The notes under the pieces were generated by a model that did not search any database, was not told the origin of the DNA, and worked only from the letters and a program-made list of their open reading frames with translations. From Comamonadaceae bacterium (GTDB lineage Bacteria; Pseudomonadota; Gammaproteobacteria; Burkholderiales; Burkholderiaceae_C), in assembly GCA_947448885.1 (NCBI GenBank), contig CANFPJ010000013.1, positions 1 to 36,948 of the forward strand: 36,948 bases of DNA. Direction: 5' to 3'. A program made the translations under genes and the position numbers. This document shows positions 23,890-31,704 of this stretch, piece after piece (position 1 is the first letter of the stretch; every line of letters begins with the position of its first letter).

Positions 23890-23917
23890 TTAATCTCGCC
23901 TCTGCGCGATTTGATAA
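23890..23917 (+). promoter_or_regulatory. Weak candidate sigma-28 promoter before motA, with leader hairpin
   Basis: TTAA (23890-23893) and TTTGATAA (23910-23917) are separated by 16 bases and resemble the FliA consensus at eight of twelve positions. Shortly after, ACCCAGG (23926-23932) and CCTGGGT (23937-23943) form a small hairpin ahead of the GGAGAG ribosome site of motA. Both calls are tentative. Confidence 0.3.
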
Positions 23918-23967
23918 GGTGCGTTACCCAGGTTTCCCTGGGTCGTGCCGCTTGTTTGGAGAGTTAG

Positions 23968-24831
23968 ATGATTGCTATCGTTGGCTTGGTTGTGTTGATG
24001 ATTTGTGTGTTCGGGGGCTTCATCATTGCCGGTGGATCCTTGGCGCCCATCATCAAGGCCGCACCGTTTGAGATGTTCATCATTGGCGGCGCTGGCTTGG
24101 GTGGCATGATCACCGGCAACAGCGGCGTGATTCTCAAGGGCGCCTTCGGTGGTTTTGGTCGGGTGATCAAGGGCCCGAAGTACAAAAAAGAAGACTATTT
24201 GGCCGTCATGCTGCTGGTGGCCAAGATCATGAAAACGCTGAAAACCGAAGGGGCGGTGGCGCTGGAGGCGCACATCGAAAACCCCGAGGCCAGTGCCATC
24301 TTTGGCGAACACCCGCCGATCTTGCACGACCACGATTTGCTGGATTTGATTTGCAACACCGTGCGTTTGATGGTGGTCTCTTCCAGCAACCTCAGCCCTT
24401 ATGCGGTGGAGGACGTGATGGACGCGGCGATCAAACTGCACCACCACAACGAACTCAAATACTCGGGCGCCTTGGCCACATTGGCCGGTGCTTTGCCCGC
24501 GCTGGGCATTGTGGCCTGCGTGTTGGGCGTGGTGAAAACCATGGGCGCCATTGACCAACCTCCGCCGGTGCTGGGTGGCCTGATTGGTTCCGCCCTGGTC
24601 GGAACGTTCTTGGGTGTGTTCTTGGCCTACGGCATCGTCGAGCCCTTTGCCTCGCGTTTCACCCAGGTGATTGACGAAGAGGGCGAAATGCCCAAAGTGG
24701 TCAAGCAAATCATCATCGGCACTTTGCATGGCCACCCCATGCCATTGATCATCGAAGCCGCCCGCGCTTGTGTCAGCCACCACAACCAACCCACGTTTGC
24801 CGAGGTCTTTGACGGCATGCGAGGCAAGTAA
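23968..24831 (+). CDS. motA: Flagellar motor stator protein MotA
   Basis: A 287-residue stator subunit with four membrane helices (about residues 2-22, 33-50, 170-192 and 203-222) and a large cytoplasmic loop between helices two and three that presses on FliG. The segment LAALAGALPALGIVACVLGVVKTMG type sequence around residues 170-195 and the following QPPPVLGGLIGSALVGTFLGV are typical of the proton-type MotA subfamily; I quote short parts only. The start is supported by GGAGAG upstream. The stop codon overlaps the motB start by one base (TAATG), so MotA and MotB are made together. Confidence 0.96.
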   Translation: MIAIVGLVVLMICVFGGFIIAGGSLAPIIKAAPFEMFIIGGAGLGGMITGNSGVILKGAFGGFGRVIKGPKYKKEDYLAVMLLVAKIMKTLKTEGAVALEAHIENPEASAIFGEHPPILHDHDLLDLICNTVRLMVVSSSNLSPYAVEDVMDAAIKLHHHNELKYSGALATLAGALPALGIVACVLGVVKTMGAIDQPPPVLGGLIGSALVGTFLGVFLAYGIVEPFASRFTQVIDEEGEMPKVVKQIIIGTLHGHPMPLIIEAARACVSHHNQPTFAEVFDGMRGK

Positions 24832-25790
24832 TGGCGACCGAGGAAGAGAAAAAGCCCGAAGGCGAGGCGGCACCGGCCGAATCAGCGGCGCCCGTCATCG
24901 TCATCAAAAAGGTCATGGACGATGGCCATGGCGGCGCCCACGGCGGCGCTTGGAAGATCGCCTTGGCCGACATGATGACGGCCATGATGGCCTTCTTCTT
25001 GTTGATGTGGTTGCTGGGCGCTTCCACCGACGACCAACGCAAAAGCATCGCCGACTACTTCAAGCCCACATCGCAAAGCCTGATTGCGATTGGTCAACTG
25101 GCGGGCTCCAACGGCATTTTGGGCGGTCGCTCGATCATCGACCCCGACGGCTTTCCTTTCTCCGCCAAGCAAACCGCTTTGCTCGAGCGCTTGACCCCGC
25201 GCTCTGAGGGTGGGCCCAACCCCGACACCGAGCCGGGCCCAGAAAACGAGAACGAAAACGCCGATCCCGACAAGCTCACCCCCGAGCAAAAGAAAAAGAT
25301 TGCTGCCGAGGCCGATCAAGCCAACTTTGACAAGCTGGAAAAAGAGCTCAAGCAAAAATTGTCCGAGAACAAGAAGCTCGAAAACCTCAAAGAGCAGGTG
25401 TCCATCACCCGCGAAAAAGATGGTTTGCGCATTGAGATCATTGACAAAGCCGATTTCGCCATGTTCCCCAGCGGCCAGGTGTCCATGCAGGGCAAGGCCC
25501 AGGCCTTGATCAATGAAGTGGCGGCCTCCTTGGCCGATATGCCCAACAAAATTGCCATTCGTGGTCACACCGACGCGGTGCCGTTTCAAAACCCCGAGGG
25601 GCGCAACAACTGGTCGTTGTCGGCCGAGCGGGCCGAGGCCACGCGCAAGATGCTGGAGAAAAACGGCATCAAAGAAAACCGCTTCTCCAAGATCGAAGGC
25701 GTGGCCGATACCGATCCTTTCAACGCCAAAGACCCGCGCGACCCGCGCAACCGGCGCATGAGCATCACCGTCCAATACCAAGACCCGTGA
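24831..25790 (+). CDS. motB: Flagellar motor protein MotB
   Basis: A 319-residue stator subunit. An acidic and then His/Gly-rich cytoplasmic start leads to one membrane helix (about residues 42-62). Asp47 in ALADMMTAMMAFF corresponds to the proton-binding aspartate of MotB. After a long charged, probably helical periplasmic linker (about 110-185) comes an OmpA-like peptidoglycan-binding domain with IAIRGHTDAVPF and NWSLSAERAEATRKML, which anchors the stator to the wall. The C-terminus NRRMSITVQY is typical. It overlaps motA by one base and is followed by a strong terminator. Confidence 0.96.
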   Translation: MATEEEKKPEGEAAPAESAAPVIVIKKVMDDGHGGAHGGAWKIALADMMTAMMAFFLLMWLLGASTDDQRKSIADYFKPTSQSLIAIGQLAGSNGILGGRSIIDPDGFPFSAKQTALLERLTPRSEGGPNPDTEPGPENENENADPDKLTPEQKKKIAAEADQANFDKLEKELKQKLSENKKLENLKEQVSITREKDGLRIEIIDKADFAMFPSGQVSMQGKAQALINEVAASLADMPNKIAIRGHTDAVPFQNPEGRNNWSLSAERAEATRKMLEKNGIKENRFSKIEGVADTDPFNAKDPRDPRNRRMSITVQYQDP

Positions 25791-25806
25791 TGCGGGCCCC
25801 GGTATG

Positions 25807-25844
25807 ACATGTAAAAAGCGGGCTTGAAGCCCGCTTTTTCATGT
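25807..25844. terminator. Bidirectional intrinsic terminator, motB / sigma-54 activator
   Basis: AAAAAGCGGGC (25813-25823) pairs perfectly with GCCCGCTTTTT (25829-25839) around TTGAA, and ACATG/CATGT extends the stem beyond one bulged T (25812). A T-run is present on either strand, so it serves both the motAB transcript and the convergent activator gene that ends at 25871. Confidence 0.92.
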
Positions 25845-25870
25845 GGATCGCAGCCGCCATGACCGGGACA

Positions 25871-27016
25871 TCAACCGTACTTCAGTTCGTATTTGTTGAT
25901 TTTTTCGATCAAGGTGGTGCGTTGCAAATTGAGCAATTTGGCGGTGCGCGACACATTGCCTTGGCTGCGTTGCAGGGCTTGCTCGATCATGCTGCGCTCG
26001 ATATCGGCCAAGCGCTCTTTGAGCGAGATGCCATCCGGCGGCAATTGCGGCAGGCCCTGGGCCAGCATGATGATGTTCTCCACCTCGCGGTCTTCCAAGG
26101 TGGGCTGGTCGTCCATCTCCAGCAGGCCTTCGGGCAAACCAAAAGCGTCGGTGGCAGGCGGCGACAACGTCTCCACGCAGTGGAGCGGGGCCGGTGAGAG
26201 GTTGGCGCGCAAAGGGTGCAAGCCCTTGGGCAGGAGGGTCAAGGGGATGGTGCGCAAATCCAGCTCTTTGCCAGCGTACAAGGTGCTGAAGCGATCGACC
26301 AAATTGGACAGCTCGCGCACATTGCCGGGCCAGGCATAGGTTTGCAAGGCCTCTAAAAAGTCCATGCGAAAACGCACGGGGTTGGCCCCACGCACCGCAA
26401 AGCGCTTGGCAAAGTGCTGCAACAGCAGTGGCACATCGCTGGCGCGCTCGCGCAAGGAGGGCGTGACCAGCGGAATCACGTTCAGGCGGTAGTACAAATC
26501 TTCGCGAAACCGCCCGGCAGAAATTTCTGATTCCAGATCCCGGTGTGTGGCGGCAATGACACGCACATCGATCTCAACCTGTCGCGTCGACCCCACAGGG
26601 TCCACGCTGCGCTCTTGCAACACGCGCAGCAATTTGACCTGCATGTCCAAAGACATGTCGCCAATCTCGTCCAAGAAAAGGGTGCCGCCATGGGCCAGCT
26701 CGAAGCGCCCGATGCGGTCGGCCACGGCACCGGTGAAGGCGCCCTTGCGATGACCGAAAAGTTCACTTTCCATCAGTTCGGCAGGGATCGCGCCGCAATT
26801 AATAGGCACAAAGTTCCCGCCGGCGCGGTCCGACTGCTCGTGCAGCATGCGCGCCAAAACCTCTTTGCCGGTGCCGCTTTCACCGGTGATCAGCACGGTG
26901 GCGTTGGATGGGGCCACCGCCGAAACCATTTCGCGCAGGGCATTCGCGGCTTCGCTGTGACCGATGTAATGGGTGGCCATGGTGTCCAAAATAGTGAATG
27001 ATTTCATTGTGTTCAT
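25871..27016 (-). CDS. Sigma-54-dependent flagellar activator without sensory domain (FleQ/FlrC-like)
   Basis: A 381-residue enhancer-binding protein that should open sigma-54 promoters of flagellar genes. The AAA+ domain starts almost at once: Walker A GESGTGKE is at residues 45-52, the sigma-54 contact loop GAFTGA at 92-97, Walker B GTLFLDE at 111-117, and [10 protein letters not shown] with WPGNVREL follow. The C-terminal Fis-type helix-turn-helix is at about 340-381 ([20 protein letters not shown], read as landmark). There is no receiver, PAS or FleQ N-terminal domain; an in-frame TGA sits directly before the first ATG, so the short form is real unless the gene has been cut by mutation. 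A start at the second ATG (27007) is possible. FleQ, FlrA and FlrC are close alternatives. Confidence 0.88.
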   Translation of the reverse strand: MNTMKSFTILDTMATHYIGHSEAANALREMVSAVAPSNATVLITGESGTGKEVLARMLHEQSDRAGGNFVPINCGAIPAELMESELFGHRKGAFTGAVADRIGRFELAHGGTLFLDEIGDMSLDMQVKLLRVLQERSVDPVGSTRQVEIDVRVIAATHRDLESEISAGRFREDLYYRLNVIPLVTPSLRERASDVPLLLQHFAKRFAVRGANPVRFRMDFLEALQTYAWPGNVRELSNLVDRFSTLYAGKELDLRTIPLTLLPKGLHPLRANLSPAPLHCVETLSPPATDAFGLPEGLLEMDDQPTLEDREVENIIMLAQGLPQLPPDGISLKERLADIERSMIEQALQRSQGNVSRTAKLLNLQRTTLIEKINKYELKYG

Positions 27017-27078
27017 TCACGCCAAACATGCAAGTCCACAAAAGTATTCGCCACCAGCGATTGTCAGGCTCGGGGGTG

Positions 27079-27105
27079 TAAAGATTGCCCACTTGATGCC
27101 GATCT
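27079..27105 (+). promoter_or_regulatory. Sigma-28 (FliA) promoter of the flgP unit
   Basis: TAAA at 27079-27082, exactly 15 bases, then GCCGATCT at 27098-27105: ten of twelve consensus positions match TAAA-N15-GCCGATAA. Transcription should start near 27113, about 65 bases before flgP. The site lies in the 160-base gap shared with the divergent sigma-54 activator gene. Confidence 0.85.
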
Positions 27106-27176
27106 GAGAGAGGACCCTGTTAACAACTTGGTTCTGTCAGAAGAACCTGCGATATTTCATTCAAGAGGATGTGGCC

Positions 27177-27689
27177 ATGAAACATATTTCCAGCATTTTG
27201 TCGTTGTGCGGTGTGGTGCTGCTCCAAGCCTGTCAAGGTTTTCCCATGCGCGTGGAGACCACGGTGGTCACCCCGCCCGTGGCCGCTGAACCTGCACCGG
27301 CCAAGCCGCCCGTGTCCATGGTTTCGCCCATGATGGAGAAACGCGAAACCTTTGTCGCCACCGGTTACTCGGTGATCAGCGTGCAAAACAGCAAGAACCC
27401 CTCGCAGCAGCGTTTGTTGGCCATCCGGGCCTCCAAATTGGATGCCTATCGCTCGCTGACGGAACAGGTGTATGGCCAGCAACTCGATGCCACCACCACC
27501 GTGGCCGACATGACCGTGATCAACGATAACTTTCGCGCCCGTGTCGAAGGCGTGGTTTACGGTGCCCAATTGGTGAGCATCACCCCGGTGGGCGAGGACA
27601 CTTATGAAACCACGCTGTCGCTGGACCGCCAGGTGGTGATGGACTTGCGTGCTTTGTATTTGAGCCAACTGGCCCTGCGCAGCCGTTGA
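27177..27689 (+). CDS. flgP: Flagellar outer membrane lipoprotein FlgP (LPP20 family)
   Basis: A 170-residue lipoprotein: signal peptide MKHISSILSLCGVVLLQAC with lipobox LQAC, so Cys19 should be lipid-modified. After a Pro/Ala-rich spacer comes the LPP20-type domain (ATGYSVISVQ, LLAIRASKLDAYRSLTEQVYG, read as landmarks) with the usual helix full of A-x-x-A-A-Y residues. FlgP forms the outer-membrane disk or helps build the H-ring around the basal body in Campylobacter and Vibrio. The ATG at 27177 has AAGAGG eight bases upstream; a GTG at 27171 is less likely. It is the first gene after a sigma-28 promoter and is followed by flgT after 28 bases. Confidence 0.82.
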   Translation: MKHISSILSLCGVVLLQACQGFPMRVETTVVTPPVAAEPAPAKPPVSMVSPMMEKRETFVATGYSVISVQNSKNPSQQRLLAIRASKLDAYRSLTEQVYGQQLDATTTVADMTVINDNFRARVEGVVYGAQLVSITPVGEDTYETTLSLDRQVVMDLRALYLSQLALRSR

Positions 27690-27717
27690 TCCGCGACCCA
27701 TTTGCACCAAGCCACCC

Positions 27718-28827
27718 ATGAAATCTCATCTTCCTTGCTTGCCCTGGGCCATGGCCCTGATGTGTGCCATGCCCATGGGTGGTGCTTGGGGCCAATCGGG
27801 CCCCACCCCTGCCCATGTGCAGGCGGCCCAACAAAAGTTGCAAATGGCAGACATCTCGGCCGAGGAGCGCTTGGCCGCTTTGCGCCAATCGCTGCTGAAA
27901 ACCGCGATGGAAGGCCCCACCGAGGTCAAAAGCACGCAGTGGATTGACCACACCGGGGCTTTGCGCGAAAGCAGCAGCTTTACCTCTGGCATGTTGGTGC
28001 GTGGGGTGCGCGTGTTGACCGAACCCCTGCCCGCAGGTGTCGACAAAGTTCAGGCCAAAGAAAAACAAGCCGTGGTCGAAAAAGCCTGTGAGCGCACCGG
28101 CCACGAACGCGCCAGCCCTTGGCACCATGTCACGCTGGACGTGGCGGTGTCAGCACATTTGAATCCCGCTGACCGCTTTCCGGCGCAGCAAATCGCCCGC
28201 GAATTGCGCCAGCAAATTCACCACCGCACGGCGCAGTCGCCGCATTGGCGCGTCAGCAACAAGGTGTCTTATGCCAACCCCTACGACAAAGCCTTGCTCA
28301 CCCAAGGTGAGCAAAACCTGCCCTGGCGTTTGAACGTGCTGGTGGGGTTGGACCCGCAATCGTCGCCTGCCAACCCGACCTTTGTCATGCGTTGGGAAGT
28401 CTCACACCGCATGGAACGCGCGATGTTCTTGAGCCAGCAACATTGGGTCACCTTGCCCCAAGCGAGTGTGGCCGCATCGGGTTTGGAGCCGATCGTCAGT
28501 GCGCAAATTCAAGCGGTGGTGGAGACTTTTCACCGCGCCATGGATGAACGTTTGTCCTGCTTGCCGCCGCAATTTGAAGCCCAACTCGACCAGAGCAAAA
28601 CCTTGCGCATCAACGCGGGTCACCTCAGTGGTTTGCGCTTGGGCGATGTGTTGGTGATTGCCGATCGCCAAAAAATCCCCGCCCGCATCATGGAGCCGGG
28701 CAACCTCGAAGGGGTCACCCTGGCCGAGGTGCGCTCGCTCTATGCCTACAGTGCCGAGCTCAAAACCATCGCCGGTGTGATGCCCAAGGGTTCGGCCCAA
28801 TGGGTGGCCGTGCCCTACACACCATGA
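27718..28827 (+). CDS. Flagellar assembly protein T homologue (FlgT-like)
   Basis: A 369-residue periplasmic protein with an N-terminal signal peptide (cleavage near residue 25, after AWG). The C-terminal region, about residues 295-369, has LRINAGHLSGLRLGDVLVIAD, the pattern of the FlgT C domain; the middle part has a repeated mix of strands similar to the FlgT M domain. In Vibrio, FlgT is needed for the H-ring around the LP ring and for flagellar assembly. The position right after flgP supports this. The N-terminal domain is weakly conserved, so the call is family-level. No strong ribosome site is seen before the ATG at 27718, which suggests translation coupled to or reinitiated from flgP. 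Confidence 0.7.
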   Translation: MKSHLPCLPWAMALMCAMPMGGAWGQSGPTPAHVQAAQQKLQMADISAEERLAALRQSLLKTAMEGPTEVKSTQWIDHTGALRESSSFTSGMLVRGVRVLTEPLPAGVDKVQAKEKQAVVEKACERTGHERASPWHHVTLDVAVSAHLNPADRFPAQQIARELRQQIHHRTAQSPHWRVSNKVSYANPYDKALLTQGEQNLPWRLNVLVGLDPQSSPANPTFVMRWEVSHRMERAMFLSQQHWVTLPQASVAASGLEPIVSAQIQAVVETFHRAMDERLSCLPPQFEAQLDQSKTLRINAGHLSGLRLGDVLVIADRQKIPARIMEPGNLEGVTLAEVRSLYAYSAELKTIAGVMPKGSAQWVAVPYTP

Positions 28828-28844
28828 CATTTCAGGAGAACCGC

Positions 28845-29303
28845 ATGCATGACCACCACCGCACGCCCTTGATCCGCGCCAGCCTTGGCTGGGCCCTGTT
28901 GGCGGCTGCCTTGACCGTTGTTGAGCCCATCTTCGCCGCCGAACCGACCCCCGCGGGTGCCAGCAGTGCTGCCGTGCCAGCCGCCACCGGCCCAGGCACT
29001 GCGCCCGTCAAATACACCGTCCGCGAAGGCGATACCTTGGACAAAATCATTCGCTTGCACATGGGCAACAGCCCCTTGCGCATCGAAATTTTGCGCGATG
29101 CGGTGGTCAAGCAAAACCCCCATGCGTTTGTCAAAGGCTCGACCAAGGTGTTGCTGGCCAATGCAGTCATCACTGTGCCCAACCCCACTGAACTGCTGCA
29201 AATGCAGTTGGGTCAAGCCCTGCCCAAGGCAGAGGCCGCGCCAGCCTCAACCAGCACCTCGATGGTGGAAGACCGACGCAAAACTTGGGTGCGCTATCCT
29301 TGA
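28845..29303 (+). CDS. Periplasmic LysM/FimV-like protein of the flgPT unit
   Basis: A 152-residue exported protein. The signal peptide runs to about residue 34 (IFAA before EPTPAG). After an Ala/Pro-rich linker comes one LysM-like or FimV N-terminal-like domain: VKYTVREGDTLDKIIRLHM, then ILRDAVVKQNPHAFVKGSTKVLLANAVITVP, cited as broken landmarks, at about residues 60-125. NPHAF with a preceding GDTL is typical of FimV-type LysM domains that bind peptidoglycan. The ATG at 28845 has CAGGAG seven bases upstream. Its placement after flgP and flgT suggests that it anchors or stabilises the outer ring structures in the wall; this is inference. Confidence 0.75.
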   Translation: MHDHHRTPLIRASLGWALLAAALTVVEPIFAAEPTPAGASSAAVPAATGPGTAPVKYTVREGDTLDKIIRLHMGNSPLRIEILRDAVVKQNPHAFVKGSTKVLLANAVITVPNPTELLQMQLGQALPKAEAAPASTSTSMVEDRRKTWVRYP

Positions 29304-29328
29304 CACTCACCGCCATGCGGCGGCAGTG
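29304..29328 (+). repeat. Intercistronic hairpin
   Basis: CCGCC (29310-29314) pairs with GGCGG (29319-29323) around ATGC, and CACT (29304-29307) pairs with AGTG (29325-29328) outside a small bulge. It fills the gap between the LysM/FimV-like gene and the FliK2 gene and has no T-run, so processing or partial attenuation is as likely as termination. Confidence 0.5.
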
Positions 29329-29339
29329 GAGGTCACACC

Positions 29340-30518
29340 ATGTTGGGTACCGAAAGTGTATTGGGCGCGATGCGAGCCACGCCGGTCCAACTGGACATGC
29401 GGCCCCATTGGATCGAGACCAGCATGGCCGAGCAATTGGGCCTGCAAGATGGCCAAGTGGTTCAAGCCTTGGTCGAAAAAAAAGATGGCCGGGTGCGTTT
29501 GTGGCTCAAAGACTTTTCGTTTGATTTGCCCAATGGCTGGGTGCTCAAAGAGGGGGACAAACCTTTTTTGCGGGTCTCGGTCAATCCTGGTGGTTGGGGC
29601 CTGCTGATCCAAACACCGTCAGATCTTTCCGCTGCCTCTGACAAAACCAATGTGGCGCTGACGGGTTTGGGCGGCAAAGGTGCCCCGGGTGTCCCCACTG
29701 GCGCTGGCTTTGTCCCCGCAGATGTGGTGACCAACCCCACCGCCACCAGCAACCGGCTCAATACCTTGGTGTTTCAGCCCCCGGGTTTTGCGGCCTTTCG
29801 CCAGTTGTTGCAAATGATTGATTTGCAATCGCCCCAGCTCGCCCAACTGTCTGTGGGCCAATCCGATCTGTTGGCGCGTTTATCTGGATTGGGGCTGTCC
29901 ATGGGCCAATTGCAGCCGCTGGGTTTGCGCAAAGCCTTGGCGCCGTACTTCAGATCGGTGGAAAACCAACTCTCCCAGCGTCAAAAAGTCGAGGACGAGC
30001 CGCGGTCTTTGATCCGTCAGTTGTTGGGCAGCTTGGGTGAAGAGGACACCGGGGCCTCGGTCAATGGCCTGTCTGAAGACCTGCACAAAGCCTTGAACGA
30101 GTTGGAAGCCGCCCAGTTGCAATCGGCCATTGACCTTAATCGTGGCGAACTCAACCTGCGCTTGATGTTGCCTTTCACCGACGCCGACCCGGTGGAGTTG
30201 CACTTTCAACGCCCACCGCGACAGCCTGGCGATGAGAACCCGCCTTTGAGTGTGGACATCCATTCGCAAAGCCGATTGCTGGGTGAGGTGTGGTTGCACA
30301 CCTTGATCAAAGTCGGCCACCAAGTGGAGCTGACCATGTGGGCCTTGCGCGAAGATGTGGCGCAACAAGCGCGCTCGCATGCCACGGAACTGGTGTTGGA
30401 GCTGGGTGCGGCGGGCTTGGAGTTGCAACAATTTCAAATCTACAACAGCCCACGCCCTGGCACCGACCAGGCCCGGCCGGCTCCCCAGCGCGGCTTGGTG
30501 GTGGACGCCTTGGCATGA
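29340..30518 (+). CDS. Second FliK-like protein (FliK2)
   Basis: A 392-residue protein whose C-terminal third (about residues 255-375) resembles the FliK hook domain: a stretch of two strands (LNLRLMLPF, VELHFQR), then SVDIHSQSRLLGEVWLHT, KVGHQVELTMWA, and a helix ending ELGAAGLELQQFQIYNSPRP. The N-terminal part has a repeated QVVQALVEKKDGRVRLWL-like beta region and a Gly/Pro-rich segment near 110-130. This is not the hook ruler itself, because a bona fide fliK is present at 15655. Such FliK-like genes are known to sit directly before a short FlhB C-domain gene, and here too the next gene is of that type. The function of the pair is not established. Confidence 0.72.
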   Translation: MLGTESVLGAMRATPVQLDMRPHWIETSMAEQLGLQDGQVVQALVEKKDGRVRLWLKDFSFDLPNGWVLKEGDKPFLRVSVNPGGWGLLIQTPSDLSAASDKTNVALTGLGGKGAPGVPTGAGFVPADVVTNPTATSNRLNTLVFQPPGFAAFRQLLQMIDLQSPQLAQLSVGQSDLLARLSGLGLSMGQLQPLGLRKALAPYFRSVENQLSQRQKVEDEPRSLIRQLLGSLGEEDTGASVNGLSEDLHKALNELEAAQLQSAIDLNRGELNLRLMLPFTDADPVELHFQRPPRQPGDENPPLSVDIHSQSRLLGEVWLHTLIKVGHQVELTMWALREDVAQQARSHATELVLELGAAGLELQQFQIYNSPRPGTDQARPAPQRGLVVDALA

Positions 30519-30525
30519 GAACCCT

Positions 30526-30819
30526 GTGCTGAGAGACCGCTTTCAAGCCATTGCCCTGGAATATGGGCGCCACAAAACCCCGCGTGTCTCGGCCAAGGGC
30601 CACGGGGATTTGGCCCGCATGATCTTGGCCGAAGCTGAAAAGCAAGGCGTGTTTGTGTCGCAAGACCCGCAATTGCTGTCTTTGCTGGCGCGTTTGGAAG
30701 TGGGGGATGAAATTCCCCAAGACATGTACACCGCGGTGGCGGTGATTTTGTCGTGGGTTTATTGGCTCAAGGGCATGGAGCCAGGGGACGAGAAAAAGGG
30801 TTTGCCCCGCGCGCCTTAA
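30526..30819 (+). CDS. FlhB C-terminal-domain paralogue (FlhX type, EscU/YscU/HrcU family)
   Basis: A 97-residue cytoplasmic protein matching only the cytosolic C-domain of FlhB. It aligns from FQAIALEYGRHKTPRVSAKG through QDPQLLSLLARLEVGDEIP to TAVAVILSWVYWLK (quoted in pieces). The autocleavage site NPTH of FlhB is not present; NPVL occurs nearby in the same frame just ahead of the start. The only reasonable start is the GTG at 30526, eight bases after the FliK2 stop. In other bacteria such proteins can replace the cleaved FlhB C-domain in vitro or in mutants. Pairing with a FliK-like protein suggests a second substrate-switch module. It is convergent with flgN, overlapping by four bases. 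Confidence 0.8.
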   Translation: MLRDRFQAIALEYGRHKTPRVSAKGHGDLARMILAEAEKQGVFVSQDPQLLSLLARLEVGDEIPQDMYTAVAVILSWVYWLKGMEPGDEKKGLPRAP

Positions 30820-31241
30820 GCGTCGCTGTAACCGCGGCGTCGGCGCAAGCGGTTGATTTTCCCCAAGCGGTCGTAAACCTCCACCGAGCTGGCCGGGTCA
30901 TCGATGACCATGCTTTGCAAGGTGCCGCGAATGGCGTCGAGTTTGCGCACGATCAAAATTTCGTTGCGCCGGTGCATGTCGCGGCAAGCGACCATGCGCG
31001 ATTTGAAGGTGTCCCACTCGCTGCCAAGTTGGTCGGCATCTTCGGGTTGGCGCACGCCACTCAGGGTGCTGAGCTGTTCCAGCACCTCGTTTTTTTGTTC
31101 CAACAGTTGTTCAAACCGGTCCAAGTCCTGGGCCTTGAGTGCGTCGAACTCTTGTTCGAGCAAAGTCTCCAGCCGGTCCACCAAAGCCAAGGCTTCGGTG
31201 TGGCGGGTGTCCTCAGGGGCGAGCACAGCTTCGGCCAACAT
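30816..31241 (-). CDS. flgN: FlgN-type flagellar export chaperone
   Basis: A 141-residue, almost fully helical and acidic protein consistent with FlgN, the chaperone that escorts hook-filament junction proteins FlgK and FlgL to the export gate. The pattern of long amphipathic helices (ALVDRLETLLEQEFDALKAQ, then RFEQLLEQKNEVLEQL, broken here) and the place directly after flgM (8-base gap) support this. FlgN proteins diverge strongly, so context carries much of the weight. The tail is arginine-rich (RLRRRRGYSDA). It is read from the flgM sigma-28 promoter. Confidence 0.82.
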   Translation of the reverse strand: MLAEAVLAPEDTRHTEALALVDRLETLLEQEFDALKAQDLDRFEQLLEQKNEVLEQLSTLSGVRQPEDADQLGSEWDTFKSRMVACRDMHRRNEILIVRKLDAIRGTLQSMVIDDPASSVEVYDRLGKINRLRRRRGYSDA

Positions 31242-31249
31242 GGTGGGGA

Positions 31250-31567
31250 TCAGCCTTGAACCATTCTTTCGAGCGACACAAAGCTCTCCGCGATGCGACG
31301 CGGGTTCAAGGGGTAGTTGCCATCGCGCAAGGCTTGCTTGATGGACTCGACCTTGGCGCGGTCAAAGCTGGGTTGCTCTTTGACGCGCTCAGCCACATTG
31401 CTCAAAGACAAGGTATCGATGTTGCTCGACTTGGCTTTGACCGGTGCTGCCTCTTCAGGCGTGGCTTGGGCTTGCGCACTTTGCTTTTTATCAACTTTTT
31501 CGATGGCGCTTCTCATAGAGGCATTCGACTGCGACATTCTGGATTGGTTGTTGATGGCTTCAGACAT
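31250..31567 (-). CDS. flgM: Anti-sigma-28 factor FlgM
   Basis: A 105-residue negative regulator that binds FliA until it is secreted through the finished hook-basal body. The C-terminal half has the FlgM pattern: TLSLSNVAERVKEQPS, FDRAKVESIKQALRDGNYPLNPRRIAES (shown in parts), ending VSLERMVQ. The N-terminal half is Gln/Ala/Lys-rich and probably disordered, as in other FlgM proteins. I chose the ATG at 31567; a GTG four codons upstream (31579) is an alternative. A sigma-28 promoter stands about 60 bases upstream, which gives the usual feedback loop of FliA on its own inhibitor. flgN follows after 8 bases. Confidence 0.92.
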   Translation of the reverse strand: MSEAINNQSRMSQSNASMRSAIEKVDKKQSAQAQATPEEAAPVKAKSSNIDTLSLSNVAERVKEQPSFDRAKVESIKQALRDGNYPLNPRRIAESFVSLERMVQG

Positions 31568-31622
31568 GAAAGGTCTCACTTTCTTTCAACAGGGAAAGGC
31601 AATTCTTTCCGCGTCATGGTAA

Positions 31623-31649
31623 TTATCGGTGCCAAGCTTGAAATCTTGA
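31623..31649 (-). promoter_or_regulatory. Sigma-28 (FliA) promoter of flgMN
   Basis: Read on the minus strand TCAAG (31649-31645) and ACCGATAA (31630-31623) give TCAA-N15-ACCGATAA, matching the FliA consensus at nearly all positions. The start point would be near 31616. The flgA-flgM gap (31568-31704) contains nothing else that I can identify. Confidence 0.88.
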
Positions 31650-31704
31650 GCGCCGACGGCGAATAAATCAGTAATGGCTGTAAAGAATGAATTGGTTTTC
31701 ATTT

